A stretch of 64,000 nt of DNA, from contig NZ_CP088022.1 in NCBI RefSeq assembly GCF_013373795.3, positions 5,828,001-5,892,000 of the forward strand. The letters run 5' to 3'. Below the pieces are notes generated by a model, which ran no database searches, was not told the DNA's origin, and saw only the letters and a list, made by a program, of their open reading frames with translations. The position numbers and the translations under genes are program-made. Positions 26,059-33,706 of the stretch are shown here, in pieces (positions within the stretch are counted from its first letter, which is position 1; each line of letters begins with the position of its first letter). This stretch comes from Bradyrhizobium quebecense (GTDB lineage Bacteria; Pseudomonadota; Alphaproteobacteria; Rhizobiales; Xanthobacteraceae).

Positions 26059-26312
26059 TGAACGAGGAGCGGCAGTATGCAATTTTGCTCAACGGTCAGC
26101 GCCTCGAAGCGCCAGGCCCGACGATAACCGTCATCCAGTTGCGCCTCCTCGCCCGAATTCCAGCCGGCCACGGAATCATCGTCGAGGGCGTCGGCGACCA
26201 GCCCGATCGCCTCGTGAGCGACACCGACACTATCGACCTTTCGGAATCTTGCCCGAGCGTCTTCTCGAAACCTCCCACGGCTTTCGGAAGCCCACCCGAT
26301 GAACACGCGTAG
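26055..26312 (+). CDS. Second ubiquitin-like protein, single domain
   Basis: An 85-aa single beta-grasp-type protein of the multiubiquitin family: YAILLNGQRLEAPGPTITVI, then IIVEGVGDQPDRLVSDTDTI. It ends FSKPPTAFGSPPDEHA. FSKPPTxFG is shared with the other Ubl, but the tail after Gly is 7 residues instead of 2, so it would also need trimming by the JAMM domain. Translation is coupled to the gene before (ATGA) and the gene after (14-nt overlap). Confidence 0.85.
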   Translation: MMNEERQYAILLNGQRLEAPGPTITVIQLRLLARIPAGHGIIVEGVGDQPDRLVSDTDTIDLSESCPSVFSKPPTAFGSPPDEHA

Positions 26313-27792
26313 GCGGAAAGTGATCTGGTGCGGGGGAAGTCCAGGGCAGGACTGTCTGGACGCCTGCAAATTCGGGAAACTCGATATCGAGAGCATCGCC
26401 GGACAACCATCGGCGGTGCATCTGCGGGATGGCCGTGCGATGATCGTGGCCTTGGACGACGGAACGTCAACCGCGGGGCTGCAGACCGATACCGCAACGA
26501 TGCTGCGCAAAGCTCTGGCGCATGGGCTGATGGCCTTCGTGTCGTGCTCGTTCAACGACGCCACGGCGGTCGCCGTCGCATTGAAAAATTGGCGGCTCAA
26601 CGGAATAGTTGGGATCTTGCCGCGCGGCGAGGAAAGCGATCTGCTCGAAGAGATCATTCGCGTGCGGGAACAGCCCACGATTAACGCGGAACTGCAGGTG
26701 GTTGGCGGCGAGTCGCTATCGTCCGAAGAGGAAATCCTGCTGAAGCGCGCGTTCGGCGACTGCTCGACGGTCAAGCTGGTGAAGTAGTCCACAGGAAGCG
26801 CGAAGGTGTTCTGCGCGTTCGCGAGCCTGCTGAATTCGCGGGTCGGACCGATTCCGTTGCCGTTCTTTGTAAAGTTCGACGGCCGCAAGAAGATCGAACG
26901 CGAGCTCGACAACTACCGGCAATGCACGACACTGCATGTTCCGTTCAATCAGCGACCCAACCTCGACGACGAACGGTGTTTGCTTTCTCACTCGAGCGGC
27001 GTGATCGTCGGCAATTTCGTCGAACAGTCCGAGTCCTTGATGGAGGCGATCGACCGCGGCGCCGGGCGTGATGCGCTCCATTCCCTCTTCGAGGGCGCGT
27101 TGCGCGGCTGGCGGCGCCAGCCGTTCTACGACAGCCAGTACGTCGCCGACGGAAGCGTGTTGCAACACCTTCGCCGGTCGCGACCCGGTACGTACAATGT
27201 CTACCGGCAGAAGAGGCTCGAAAAGCGCCAGCTTTCAGCGGGAGCGTCCGTCCGCTCGTTCGATGAACTCGACGCCATGCTCAAGGCGCTTCCCGCGATC
27301 AAGTACCGCTACGGAACGACGCATGGCGACCTTCATGGCAACAATGTCCGCATCGCCGGCGCGGACGCGATTTTGATCGACTTCGCATCCGTCGATTACG
27401 GACCGTTGACCGTCGATCCCGCCGCCCTGGACGTGTCTTTGATGATGGACACGTGCCTCGCAACCGATGGAGATTGGATACGATTGGCCGACGAGGTTTA
27501 TGAGTTGCAAGCGCTGCGTGCGCCCGCCGTGCCGCCGCGGCCCGAGCGAGATGCAGCCAACCTCCTCGACGCGCTCCATTACATCCGGCAGACAGCGTTT
27601 GCCGTCCAGTTCTCGGACGTGGAATACCCCGTCGTCGTCGCACTGCAGTTGCTGCGGAAGGCGTCGTACGGCGGCGACGGCGCCGAGGGCCAGCGGCGCC
27701 GAGTGCACGCCTACCGTCTGGCGGACCGCATCATCGGTCAATTAGCCGACGAGCATCTCCGGACAGCCCATCGGACGCCCGACGCAGCGTGA
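26299..27792 (+). pseudogene. Receiver-like + phosphotransferase (APH-type kinase) protein split by in-frame TAG
   Basis: Two open stretches in one frame, 26299-26784 and 26788-27792, are separated only by a TAG at 26785-26787. Part 1 (162 aa) is a receiver-like or Rossmann-like domain (VIWCGGSPGQDCLDACKFG). Reading through gives LVK-x-STGSAKVFCAF, which supplies the nucleotide-loop strand missing from a kinase starting at the GTG at 26806. Kinase motifs: FFVKF lysine, HGDLHGNN catalytic loop and LIDFASVDYG metal motif, as in aminoglycoside/choline phosphotransferases. So this was one ~497-aa protein; the TAG is a nonsense mutation, a readthrough site or a sequencing error. It is the last gene of the Ubl operon. 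Confidence 0.75.
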
Positions 27793-27880
27793 AGGCCGGC
27801 GGGCGTATGCAGGCATGCCCCTTCCTTGAGCTCGCGATAGTTGGCTGGATCGATCCTGCCAGGATTATGAGTCAGAACTG
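27793..27880. other. Short gap before the right island repeat
   Basis: 88 bp without a gene between the kinase-like stop and the repeat. No T-rich terminator hairpin was found by eye. Confidence 0.4.
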
Positions 27881-28070
27881 GGTTCGATTCCGCTCGGGAC
27901 GCTGTAGAGACCGGAACCGCGCCCGCTGCGGGAAGCCTGCTGTTTTAATTTTGTCGGCGAATACCGCGCGTCATCCTGCTGGTATTTGTGCTGGTATCGG
28001 CAGCAATCGACGATAAAAGTGCCATCAAATTCAAACGGTTATGGTACTAAGCGATTGCCGGCCAGGGGCA
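27881..28070. repeat. Right ~190-bp direct repeat bounding the defence island
   Basis: Same block order as 14853-15050: ggttcgattccg, agaccggaac, gctggtatttgtgctggtat, cgacgataaaa, ggccaggggc. It lies just downstream of dhaK. Together the copies bracket about 13 kb holding only defence-type genes, with no integrase between them. Confidence 0.75.
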
Positions 28071-28256
28071 CCACGCTTCGCCCTAGCGGGCTTCGCGGCG
28101 CAGCCACGCCAAGACTGCAAAGGCGAAGCGTGTCCGGCGAAGCTCGAGCGACGCGAGAGCGAAGACGGACGGCCTCATTTCGGCTATGGGCCCGCGGATT
28201 CCAATATCAGTCCTTTTGAGCTGCGCCGACATACATGCGGCCGACACCGGCGGCGA
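28071..28256. other. Junction between island repeat and dhaK
   Basis: 186 bp without a gene, containing GC-rich runs with repeated gaagcg/gcttcg motifs (for example 28075-28170), typical of rhizobial intergenic DNA. Likely holds the end of the dha operon transcript. Confidence 0.4.
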
Positions 28257-29240
28257 TCACCATTTCAATGCGGCTGTGCGCACCGGGGCGTCCCACAGCG
28301 CCGACGTCTCGGCATCGAGCAGGCTCACGGTGAGCGAGCAACCGGCCATATCCAGCGAGGTGACGTAGCTGCCGACCAGCGAGCGCGCGATGCGCAGGCC
28401 GCGCTGCTCGAGCATGCGGCGCGCGGCGTTGTACATCAGATAGAGCTCGATCGTCGGCGTGCCGCCGAAGCCGTTGACCAGCAGCAGGGCCTCGGAGCCT
28501 GCGGGCGCGGCAAGATCGTCGGCAATGGCGGTCGTCATTTCCGATGCGATCGCGTCGGCCTCCGCGAGCTTGACGCGACGACGACCCGGCTCGCCGTGGA
28601 TGCCGACGCCCATCTCCATCTCGTCTGCGCCGAGCGTGAAGGTCGGGGTGCCCGCGGCCGGGACGGTACAGCTGGTCAGCGCCACGCCCATCGAACGCGT
28701 CCGCGCGTTGACGCGCTCGCCGAGCGCCACGCAGGTCTTGAGATCGGCGCCCTTCTCGGCGGCGGCGCCGACGATCTTCTCGACGATCAAGGTGCCGGCG
28801 ACGCCGCGGCGGCCGATGCTGTAGGTCGATTTCTCGACCGCGACATCGTCGTCGGTCACGATGGTGGCGGTGCGGCCTTCGGCGATCTCGGCCGCCATCT
28901 CGAAATTCATGCGGTCGCCCGCGTAGTTCTTGACGATGAACAGCACGCCGGCATCGCCCGCGACCGCCTGGGCGGCCTCGACGATCTGGTCCGGCGTCGG
29001 GGAGGTGAACACCTGTCCGGGGCAGGCCGCATCCAGCATGCCGTGGCCGACGAAGCCGGCATGCAGCGGCTCATGCCCGCTGCCGCCGCCCGAGACCAGA
29101 GCGACCTTCTTGCCGTTCAGCTCGCGGCGACGCACGAATTTGCGCTCGGCGCCCAGCACGACCAGATCGGCATGTGCGGCGGCGAAGCCGTCGAGGCTTT
29201 CGCCGAGCAAATTGTCGACCGCATTGATGAACTTCTTCAT
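28257..29240 (-). CDS. dhaK: Dihydroxyacetone kinase subunit DhaK (PTS type)
   Basis: This 327-aa subunit binds dihydroxyacetone covalently and places it for phosphorylation by DhaL-ADP/ATP. The start matches the family (MKKFINAVDNLLGESLDGFA). GGGSGHEPLHAGF forms the substrate pocket, and EMGVGIHGEPGR carries the His that forms the hemiaminal with the substrate. Length is normal for DhaK without a fused DhaL. It is the last gene of a minus-strand operon that also holds DhaL, DhaM, HPr and Enzyme I, so the phosphate donor is PEP. Confidence 0.93.
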   Translation of the reverse strand: MKKFINAVDNLLGESLDGFAAAHADLVVLGAERKFVRRRELNGKKVALVSGGGSGHEPLHAGFVGHGMLDAACPGQVFTSPTPDQIVEAAQAVAGDAGVLFIVKNYAGDRMNFEMAAEIAEGRTATIVTDDDVAVEKSTYSIGRRGVAGTLIVEKIVGAAAEKGADLKTCVALGERVNARTRSMGVALTSCTVPAAGTPTFTLGADEMEMGVGIHGEPGRRRVKLAEADAIASEMTTAIADDLAAPAGSEALLLVNGFGGTPTIELYLMYNAARRMLEQRGLRIARSLVGSYVTSLDMAGCSLTVSLLDAETSALWDAPVRTAALKW

Positions 29241-29276
29241 GGTGTCCTCCCCGCTTCGTCCGCTTGGCGTTTTCGC

Positions 29277-29702
29277 CTATTTTTCCCGCATGATGCCGAT
29301 CAGGCGCCGCGTGAATTCCTGCAGCAGCGCGTCGAGCTCGGCATTGCGCTTGGCGCTGCCGAGATCCGGCAGATGCAATGTCAGTGTCCGCTCGTGCGAG
29401 CCTTCGCTCAGCCGGCCGACGCGGCGCGGATGCGCACGCGCATAGGCGCGCAAGAAGGCGGTCTTCGCCTGCGGCGGAAAGTGGCAGACATCGAAGATCG
29501 TGTTGAGATGCTGCACCGGGATCGGCACCGGATAGGCCGGATTGCTGATCTGGCTGACAAAGCTGCGGTTCTTGCCCATGGCATGGGCGAGGCGCAGCCG
29601 CATGCCGGACGGGCGGCTCTCCAGCACTTCCTTGAAGATGCGCTTGTAGACCGCAACCGCGCCGGCTTCGGGCGCTTCATCGGCCGCCGTGTCAGCCAAC
29701 AT
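29277..29702 (-). CDS. HTH-like protein within the dha operon
   Basis: A 141-aa protein whose middle reads RLRLAHAMGKNRSFVSQISN, then PIPVQHLNTIFDVCHFPPQA. This resembles a lambda-repressor-like fold (helix, turn, 'SFVSQI' recognition helix) and suggests DNA binding. The C-terminal half (HLPDLGSAKRNAELDALLQE) is helical and may dimerise. It starts 11 nt inside the end of the Enzyme I gene and is 36 nt before dhaK. It is a candidate local regulator; function not established. Confidence 0.6.
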   Translation of the reverse strand: MLADTAADEAPEAGAVAVYKRIFKEVLESRPSGMRLRLAHAMGKNRSFVSQISNPAYPVPIPVQHLNTIFDVCHFPPQAKTAFLRAYARAHPRRVGRLSEGSHERTLTLHLPDLGSAKRNAELDALLQEFTRRLIGIMREK

Positions 29703-31326
29703 TGCCTCCGCTGCTCAGCCGGTCGATGGTCTGCTTGATCTGAGCCAGCGCGGAGGCATTGACCGACAATTCACGCAGGCCGCAATTCAGCAGCGCGGGA
29801 AGACAGCGCGGATCGCCCGCCATGTCGCCGCACAGGCTGACGCCGATGCCGGCGCGGCGGCCGTGCTCCGCGGTCCGCGCGATCAGTTCGAGCACTGCGG
29901 GATGCAAGGGGTCCATCAGAGGGGCGAGAGCTCCGTTGGAACGATCGCAGGCCAGCACATATTGCGCGAGATCGTTCGAGCCGATCGAGAAGAACGACGC
30001 CTTGAAGCTCGATACCGCCAGGGCCGCCGCCGGAACCTCGACCATGATTCCGAGCTCCGGGAGCATCGCGGCAATGCCGTCCGCCTGCAAGCGCTGCACG
30101 ATGCCGGCGAACAGCTTCCGTCCCGCCTCGAGCTCGTCCGCCGACGTCACCATCGGGAACATGACCTTGAGATTGCCGCGCACCGCGGCACGGGCCAGCG
30201 CGCGGAGCTGGACGGCAAAAATCTCTGGCCGGGCCAGGCAAAGCCGCAAGCCGCGCACGCCGAGGAACGGATTGGCCTCGCCATCCAGCGTGAAGCCGGG
30301 CACCGGCTTGTCGCCGCCGGCATCGAACGTGCGGATCGTCACGGGCCGCGCTCCAGCCCAGCGCAATACCGCGTCGTAGGCCTGGAATTGGGTCTCCTCA
30401 TCTGGCAGGTCGCTGCGCCCGGCGAGCAGGAATTCCGTCCGCATCAGGCCGATGCCGTCGGCATATTGCGCGTCCGCATCATCGAGGTCGCCGACCCGCT
30501 GGATATTGATCAGGAGCTTGATGTGTTCGCCGCGCCACGAGGCCGTCGGCCGCCGCAGGATCGCGCGGGCGGATGCCCTGCTCTTGCGGTGGCTCTCGCG
30601 CCGCTTCTCGAAGATGCGCACCTGCTCGGCGCTGGGATCGAGCTCGAGCGTCGCGCCTTCGCCATCGAGCAGCGCCGTGGCGCCGGCATTTGGGATGGCG
30701 CCGAGTTGCACGACCATCGGGATACCGCGCGCACGCGCCAGCATCGCGACGTGGCTGGTCGGACTGCCATGCAGCAGCGCCAGGCCGCCGCCGCCGGACC
30801 AGTCGATCTCCAGGAAGCGCGACGGCGGCAGGTCGTCGGCACAGACGACGCCTCCGCTCGGGATCTTCAGCCGCTCGCCCTCGTCGCCGCGCAGGATGTG
30901 AACCACGCGGTCGCGCAGGTCCGCGAGGTCCGAAGAGCGCGCCTGCAGATACTCATCCGCCGCCGAATTGTACTCCGCGATCTGCTCGTCGAGCGTCGAG
31001 CGCCATGCGACGTCGGCCGGACGCCCCTCGCCGATCGACGCGAAGATCGCCTCGATCAGATCCTCATCCTCCAGCAATGCGACCTGGAATTCGAGGATCT
31101 GCGCGGCTTCGCCGCCGGCGCTGGCGGCAAGATCGGCGATCTGCCCGCTTGCGAGATCGATCGCCTTGCGCAAGGCGAGCGCCTCCTCGACCAGCGTGCC
31201 GGCGACCCGCTCGCCGCCGGCGCCCGCGTCGACGCGGACCAGCGGACCATGGGCAAAGCCGATCGAGGCGGTCCTGCCGCGGTAAGCCGTTCCTGCAGCG
31301 CCGCCCTGCATGCTAGCCCGCTCCAT
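29692..31326 (-). CDS. PTS Enzyme I dedicated to dihydroxyacetone kinase
   Basis: A ~544-aa phosphoenolpyruvate-protein phosphotransferase. The N-terminal part carries the phosphohistidine motif LLHGSPTSHVAMLARARGIP. The PEP-binding barrel shows GIGLMRTEFLL, RTFDAGGDKP, GVRGLRL, ELGIMVEVPAA and SIGSNDLAQY. It should phosphorylate the HPr encoded just upstream, which passes phosphate to DhaM. The ATG at 31326 overlaps the HPr stop; 31311 is an alternative. No GAF sensor domain is present, unlike nitrogen-PTS PtsP, consistent with a dedicated metabolic role. Confidence 0.9.
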   Translation of the reverse strand: MERASMQGGAAGTAYRGRTASIGFAHGPLVRVDAGAGGERVAGTLVEEALALRKAIDLASGQIADLAASAGGEAAQILEFQVALLEDEDLIEAIFASIGEGRPADVAWRSTLDEQIAEYNSAADEYLQARSSDLADLRDRVVHILRGDEGERLKIPSGGVVCADDLPPSRFLEIDWSGGGGLALLHGSPTSHVAMLARARGIPMVVQLGAIPNAGATALLDGEGATLELDPSAEQVRIFEKRRESHRKSRASARAILRRPTASWRGEHIKLLINIQRVGDLDDADAQYADGIGLMRTEFLLAGRSDLPDEETQFQAYDAVLRWAGARPVTIRTFDAGGDKPVPGFTLDGEANPFLGVRGLRLCLARPEIFAVQLRALARAAVRGNLKVMFPMVTSADELEAGRKLFAGIVQRLQADGIAAMLPELGIMVEVPAAALAVSSFKASFFSIGSNDLAQYVLACDRSNGALAPLMDPLHPAVLELIARTAEHGRRAGIGVSLCGDMAGDPRCLPALLNCGLRELSVNASALAQIKQTIDRLSSGGNVG

Positions 31327-31624
31327 CCGGAAAATCGCTGGCAACCAGCTCGACCAGGGCCGCGACGGCGGCCTCGGCGTCGCTGCCGGATGCCTTGATC
31401 TCGATCGTGCTGCCGTGCGCGGCGCGCATCGCCATGATCTTGGCCACGCTCTTGGCATTGATCCACTCGGGCGCACCCGCGACCCGCACCGAGATCTGCG
31501 CCTGGAACTTCTTGGCGAGCTTGGTCAGCTTGACTGCCGGGCGCGCATGCATGCCCACCGCATGCACCAGCCGCACATTGCCGGTGAAGATCTGTCCGTC
31601 CGCTTTATCAAGCATGCTCATCAT
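31313..31624 (-). CDS. HPr phosphocarrier
   Basis: A ~103-aa HPr. The phosphorylated His sits in the motif VGMHARPAVKLTKLAKKF, and the regulatory-Ser region reads AKSVAKIMAMRAAHGSTIEI. It carries phosphate from the co-encoded Enzyme I to DhaM. Two adjacent ATGs (31624, 31621) could start it. Having its own HPr and Enzyme I in the operon frees the Dha kinase from the general nitrogen PTS. Confidence 0.9.
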   Translation of the reverse strand: MMSMLDKADGQIFTGNVRLVHAVGMHARPAVKLTKLAKKFQAQISVRVAGAPEWINAKSVAKIMAMRAAHGSTIEIKASGSDAEAAVAALVELVASDFPDGAG

Positions 31625-31646
31625 CCATCATCGCTTCGCCGACATC

Positions 31647-32039
31647 TCAATCGGCAGAGAGTTCCTCGGCCACGGCCTTGACCTGGGCCAGCGAGCTGCC
31701 GCCCGCCGCCTCGGTCGCCGCCATCACGGCGCCCTCGACGATCGGCGCGTTGCAGACGACAACGAGATCGCGCCGCGCAGGCTCAAGCATCTCCACCGCC
31801 ATTTCGCTGTTGGTCTCGGCGCCGCCGAGATCGACCAGCACCGCGACACCTTTCGGCGACCAGGCGTCATTGATGGCGTCGATGATCAGCGGCACGCTGG
31901 TGCCCAATCCGCCGTCTGGATTGCCGCCGCAGAACGCCACCTTGACCTCGCTGCCGACCATCTGCCGCACCATGTCGGCGGTTCCCTTGGCGATGTCGCT
32001 GGAATGCGAGACGATCACGATCCCCACGGTGTCGGTCAT
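31647..32039 (-). CDS. dhaM: DhaM, PTS EIIA-type phosphoryl donor
   Basis: A 130-aa mannose-EIIA-like domain that donates phosphate to ADP bound on DhaL. The N-terminus VGIVIVSHSSDIAKG carries the active His, and VLVDLGGAETNSEMAVEML is the family's dimer region. It is only the EIIA domain; in Escherichia coli DhaM this is fused to HPr and part of Enzyme I, which here are separate genes. The start overlaps the DhaL stop (ATGA). Confidence 0.9.
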   Translation of the reverse strand: MTDTVGIVIVSHSSDIAKGTADMVRQMVGSEVKVAFCGGNPDGGLGTSVPLIIDAINDAWSPKGVAVLVDLGGAETNSEMAVEMLEPARRDLVVVCNAPIVEGAVMAATEAAGGSSLAQVKAVAEELSAD

Positions 32040-32659
32040 GCCCGTGCCTCCAGGCCGGCGCACACCGCCTGCACCAGCACGCAGGTCGACCGCGCGCCGG
32101 GATCGACATGCCCGACACTGCGCGCGCCGAGGAACGACGCGCGTCCCTTGGTGGCCTGCATCGGCGCCGTCCGTTCGACCGCCTCGGTCGCGGTGGTGCG
32201 CACCCGCGCGATCAGATCCGGCTGGCCGGCCGCCGTCTTCAATGTCTCGAGCACGGGAACCAGCACATCCAGCATCGTCTTCTCGCCGACCTGCGAGCGG
32301 CCGCGCGCGCTCACTGCGTTCACGGCGCTGCCGAACACGTCGGCGAGATCCTCGGGCAGGTTCTTGTCGTGCGACAGCGCCTCGCCGGCGGCAAGAAAGA
32401 AGCTGCCATAGAGCGGCCCGGAGGCGCCGCCGACCGTCATCACCAGAGTCTTGCCGATCATCTTCAGCGCTTCGTCGAGCGGCTGCGCCGAGATCGCATC
32501 GAGCTTGCCGAGCACAGCTTCGCAACCGCGCTTCATGTTGGTCCCGTGGTCGCCATCGCCGATCGCCTGATCCAGGCTCGTCAGCTCCGGCGCGCTGGCG
32601 ATGACCTGCTCTGCGGCCGCCTTGACCAACGACTTGATTGTCTCTGATGGCACCGACAT
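32036..32659 (-). CDS. dhaL: Dihydroxyacetone kinase subunit DhaL
   Basis: This 207-aa nucleotide-binding subunit holds ADP/ATP with two Mg ions through LDQAIGDGDHGTNMKRG, with MTVGGASGPLYGSFF and DVLVPVLETL helices lining the barrel. It transfers phosphate from DhaM to dihydroxyacetone on DhaK. It is the first kinase gene, 21 nt after the second ABC ATPase, linking transport and phosphorylation in one transcript. Confidence 0.92.
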   Translation of the reverse strand: MSVPSETIKSLVKAAAEQVIASAPELTSLDQAIGDGDHGTNMKRGCEAVLGKLDAISAQPLDEALKMIGKTLVMTVGGASGPLYGSFFLAAGEALSHDKNLPEDLADVFGSAVNAVSARGRSQVGEKTMLDVLVPVLETLKTAAGQPDLIARVRTTATEAVERTAPMQATKGRASFLGARSVGHVDPGARSTCVLVQAVCAGLEARA

Positions 32660-32680
32660 CTCCTCGATCCTCTCGCCCCT

Positions 32681-33706
32681 CTAATGAACCGCCGCGGCAA
32701 TGCGCTGCCCCGCGCGGTCGAAACACAATGGATGCACCAGATGCAGGTCGACCTCCTGGCCGGCCTGCAGCGGCTGATGCGGATCCGCCAGCGTCACCAG
32801 CGTTTCGCCCTTATAGTCCAGATGAACATGATTCTGCTCGCCGAGGTGCTCGACCCGATGCACGCGGCCGACCATCTGCCCGCCATTGCGCGCGCCGAGC
32901 TGAAGATGCTCGGTGCGAATGCCGACCGTCTCGGTTCCGGCCGGCACCGCGACATCGGAGAGCAGGCGAGCCGGCAGGAAGTTGATCTGAGGCGTGCCGA
33001 GCCGCGAGGCAACGTAGCTGCTGGACGGGCTCTCGTAGATCTCCCGGGGCGTGCCGAGCTGAAGCAACTGGCCGTCCCTGATCACGCCTATCCGCGAGGC
33101 CATCGTCATCGCCTCGACCTGATCGTGGGTGACGTAAAGGATGGTCGCACCAAGCTCGATCTGGATCCGCTTGAGTTCGAGGCGAAGCTCGGCGCGGAGC
33201 TTTGCGTCGAGCGAGGACAGCGGCTCGTCCATCAGATAGATCGAGGGATCGCGGACCAGCGCACGGCCGATCGCCACGCGCTGCATCTCGCCGCCGGACA
33301 GCCGGGTGGCGCGGTTGCTCAGCTTGCTTGCGATATGCAGCAGCTCCGCGGTCTGTTCGACGCGCTTGCGGATGATCGGCTCCGCGACCCGCCGCGCGGG
33401 AGAGCGTAGCGGAAACGCCAGATTGTCGTAGACCGTCAGATGCGGATACAGCGAATATTGCTGGAACACGAAGGCGATGTCCCGCGAGCCGGGCGGATCG
33501 TGCGTCACGTCGCGCCCGTCGATCATCACGGAGCCCGTATCGGGGCTCTCCAGTCCGGTGATCAGCCGCAGCGTCGTGGTCTTGCCGGCGCCGCTCGGTC
33601 CGAGCAGGACCAGGAACTCGCCGTCGTTCACCGTCAGCGACAAGTCGCGGACCGCATCCACCGCGCCGAAGCGCTTGTTGACGTTGCGCAGGGTGACGTC
33701 AGCCAT
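32681..33706 (-). CDS. ABC importer ATPase, second of pair
   Basis: A 341-aa sugar-type ATPase. Walker A GPSGAGKTTT, signature LSGGEMQRVAIGRAL and Walker B IYLMDEPLSSLD are intact, with a C-terminal OB/TOBE region (TVGIRTEHLQLG). The start ATG at 33706 lies 8 nt inside the end of the partner ATPase gene; a longer open frame upstream is a shadow of that gene. Pairs of ATPases occur in the rhizobial glycerol importer GlpST, which this resembles. Confidence 0.88.
   Translation of the reverse strand: MADVTLRNVNKRFGAVDAVRDLSLTVNDGEFLVLLGPSGAGKTTTLRLITGLESPDTGSVMIDGRDVTHDPPGSRDIAFVFQQYSLYPHLTVYDNLAFPLRSPARRVAEPIIRKRVEQTAELLHIASKLSNRATRLSGGEMQRVAIGRALVRDPSIYLMDEPLSSLDAKLRAELRLELKRIQIELGATILYVTHDQVEAMTMASRIGVIRDGQLLQLGTPREIYESPSSSYVASRLGTPQINFLPARLLSDVAVPAGTETVGIRTEHLQLGARNGGQMVGRVHRVEHLGEQNHVHLDYKGETLVTLADPHQPLQAGQEVDLHLVHPLCFDRAGQRIAAAVH

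Noticed and set aside
27881-27900. ggttcgattcc in the island repeats as a tRNA T-arm
   Set aside because: The flanking bases do not form the T stem in either copy; at most a very decayed tRNA end.
28041-29738. Long plus-strand open frame opposite dhaK (565 codons)
   Set aside because: It is antisense to a clear DhaK gene, rich in Arg/His/Asp runs and without any domain; a GC-rich shadow frame.
29689-31398. Long plus-strand open frame opposite Enzyme I
   Set aside because: Shadow of the minus-strand Enzyme I gene, whose PEP-binding motifs are unmistakable.
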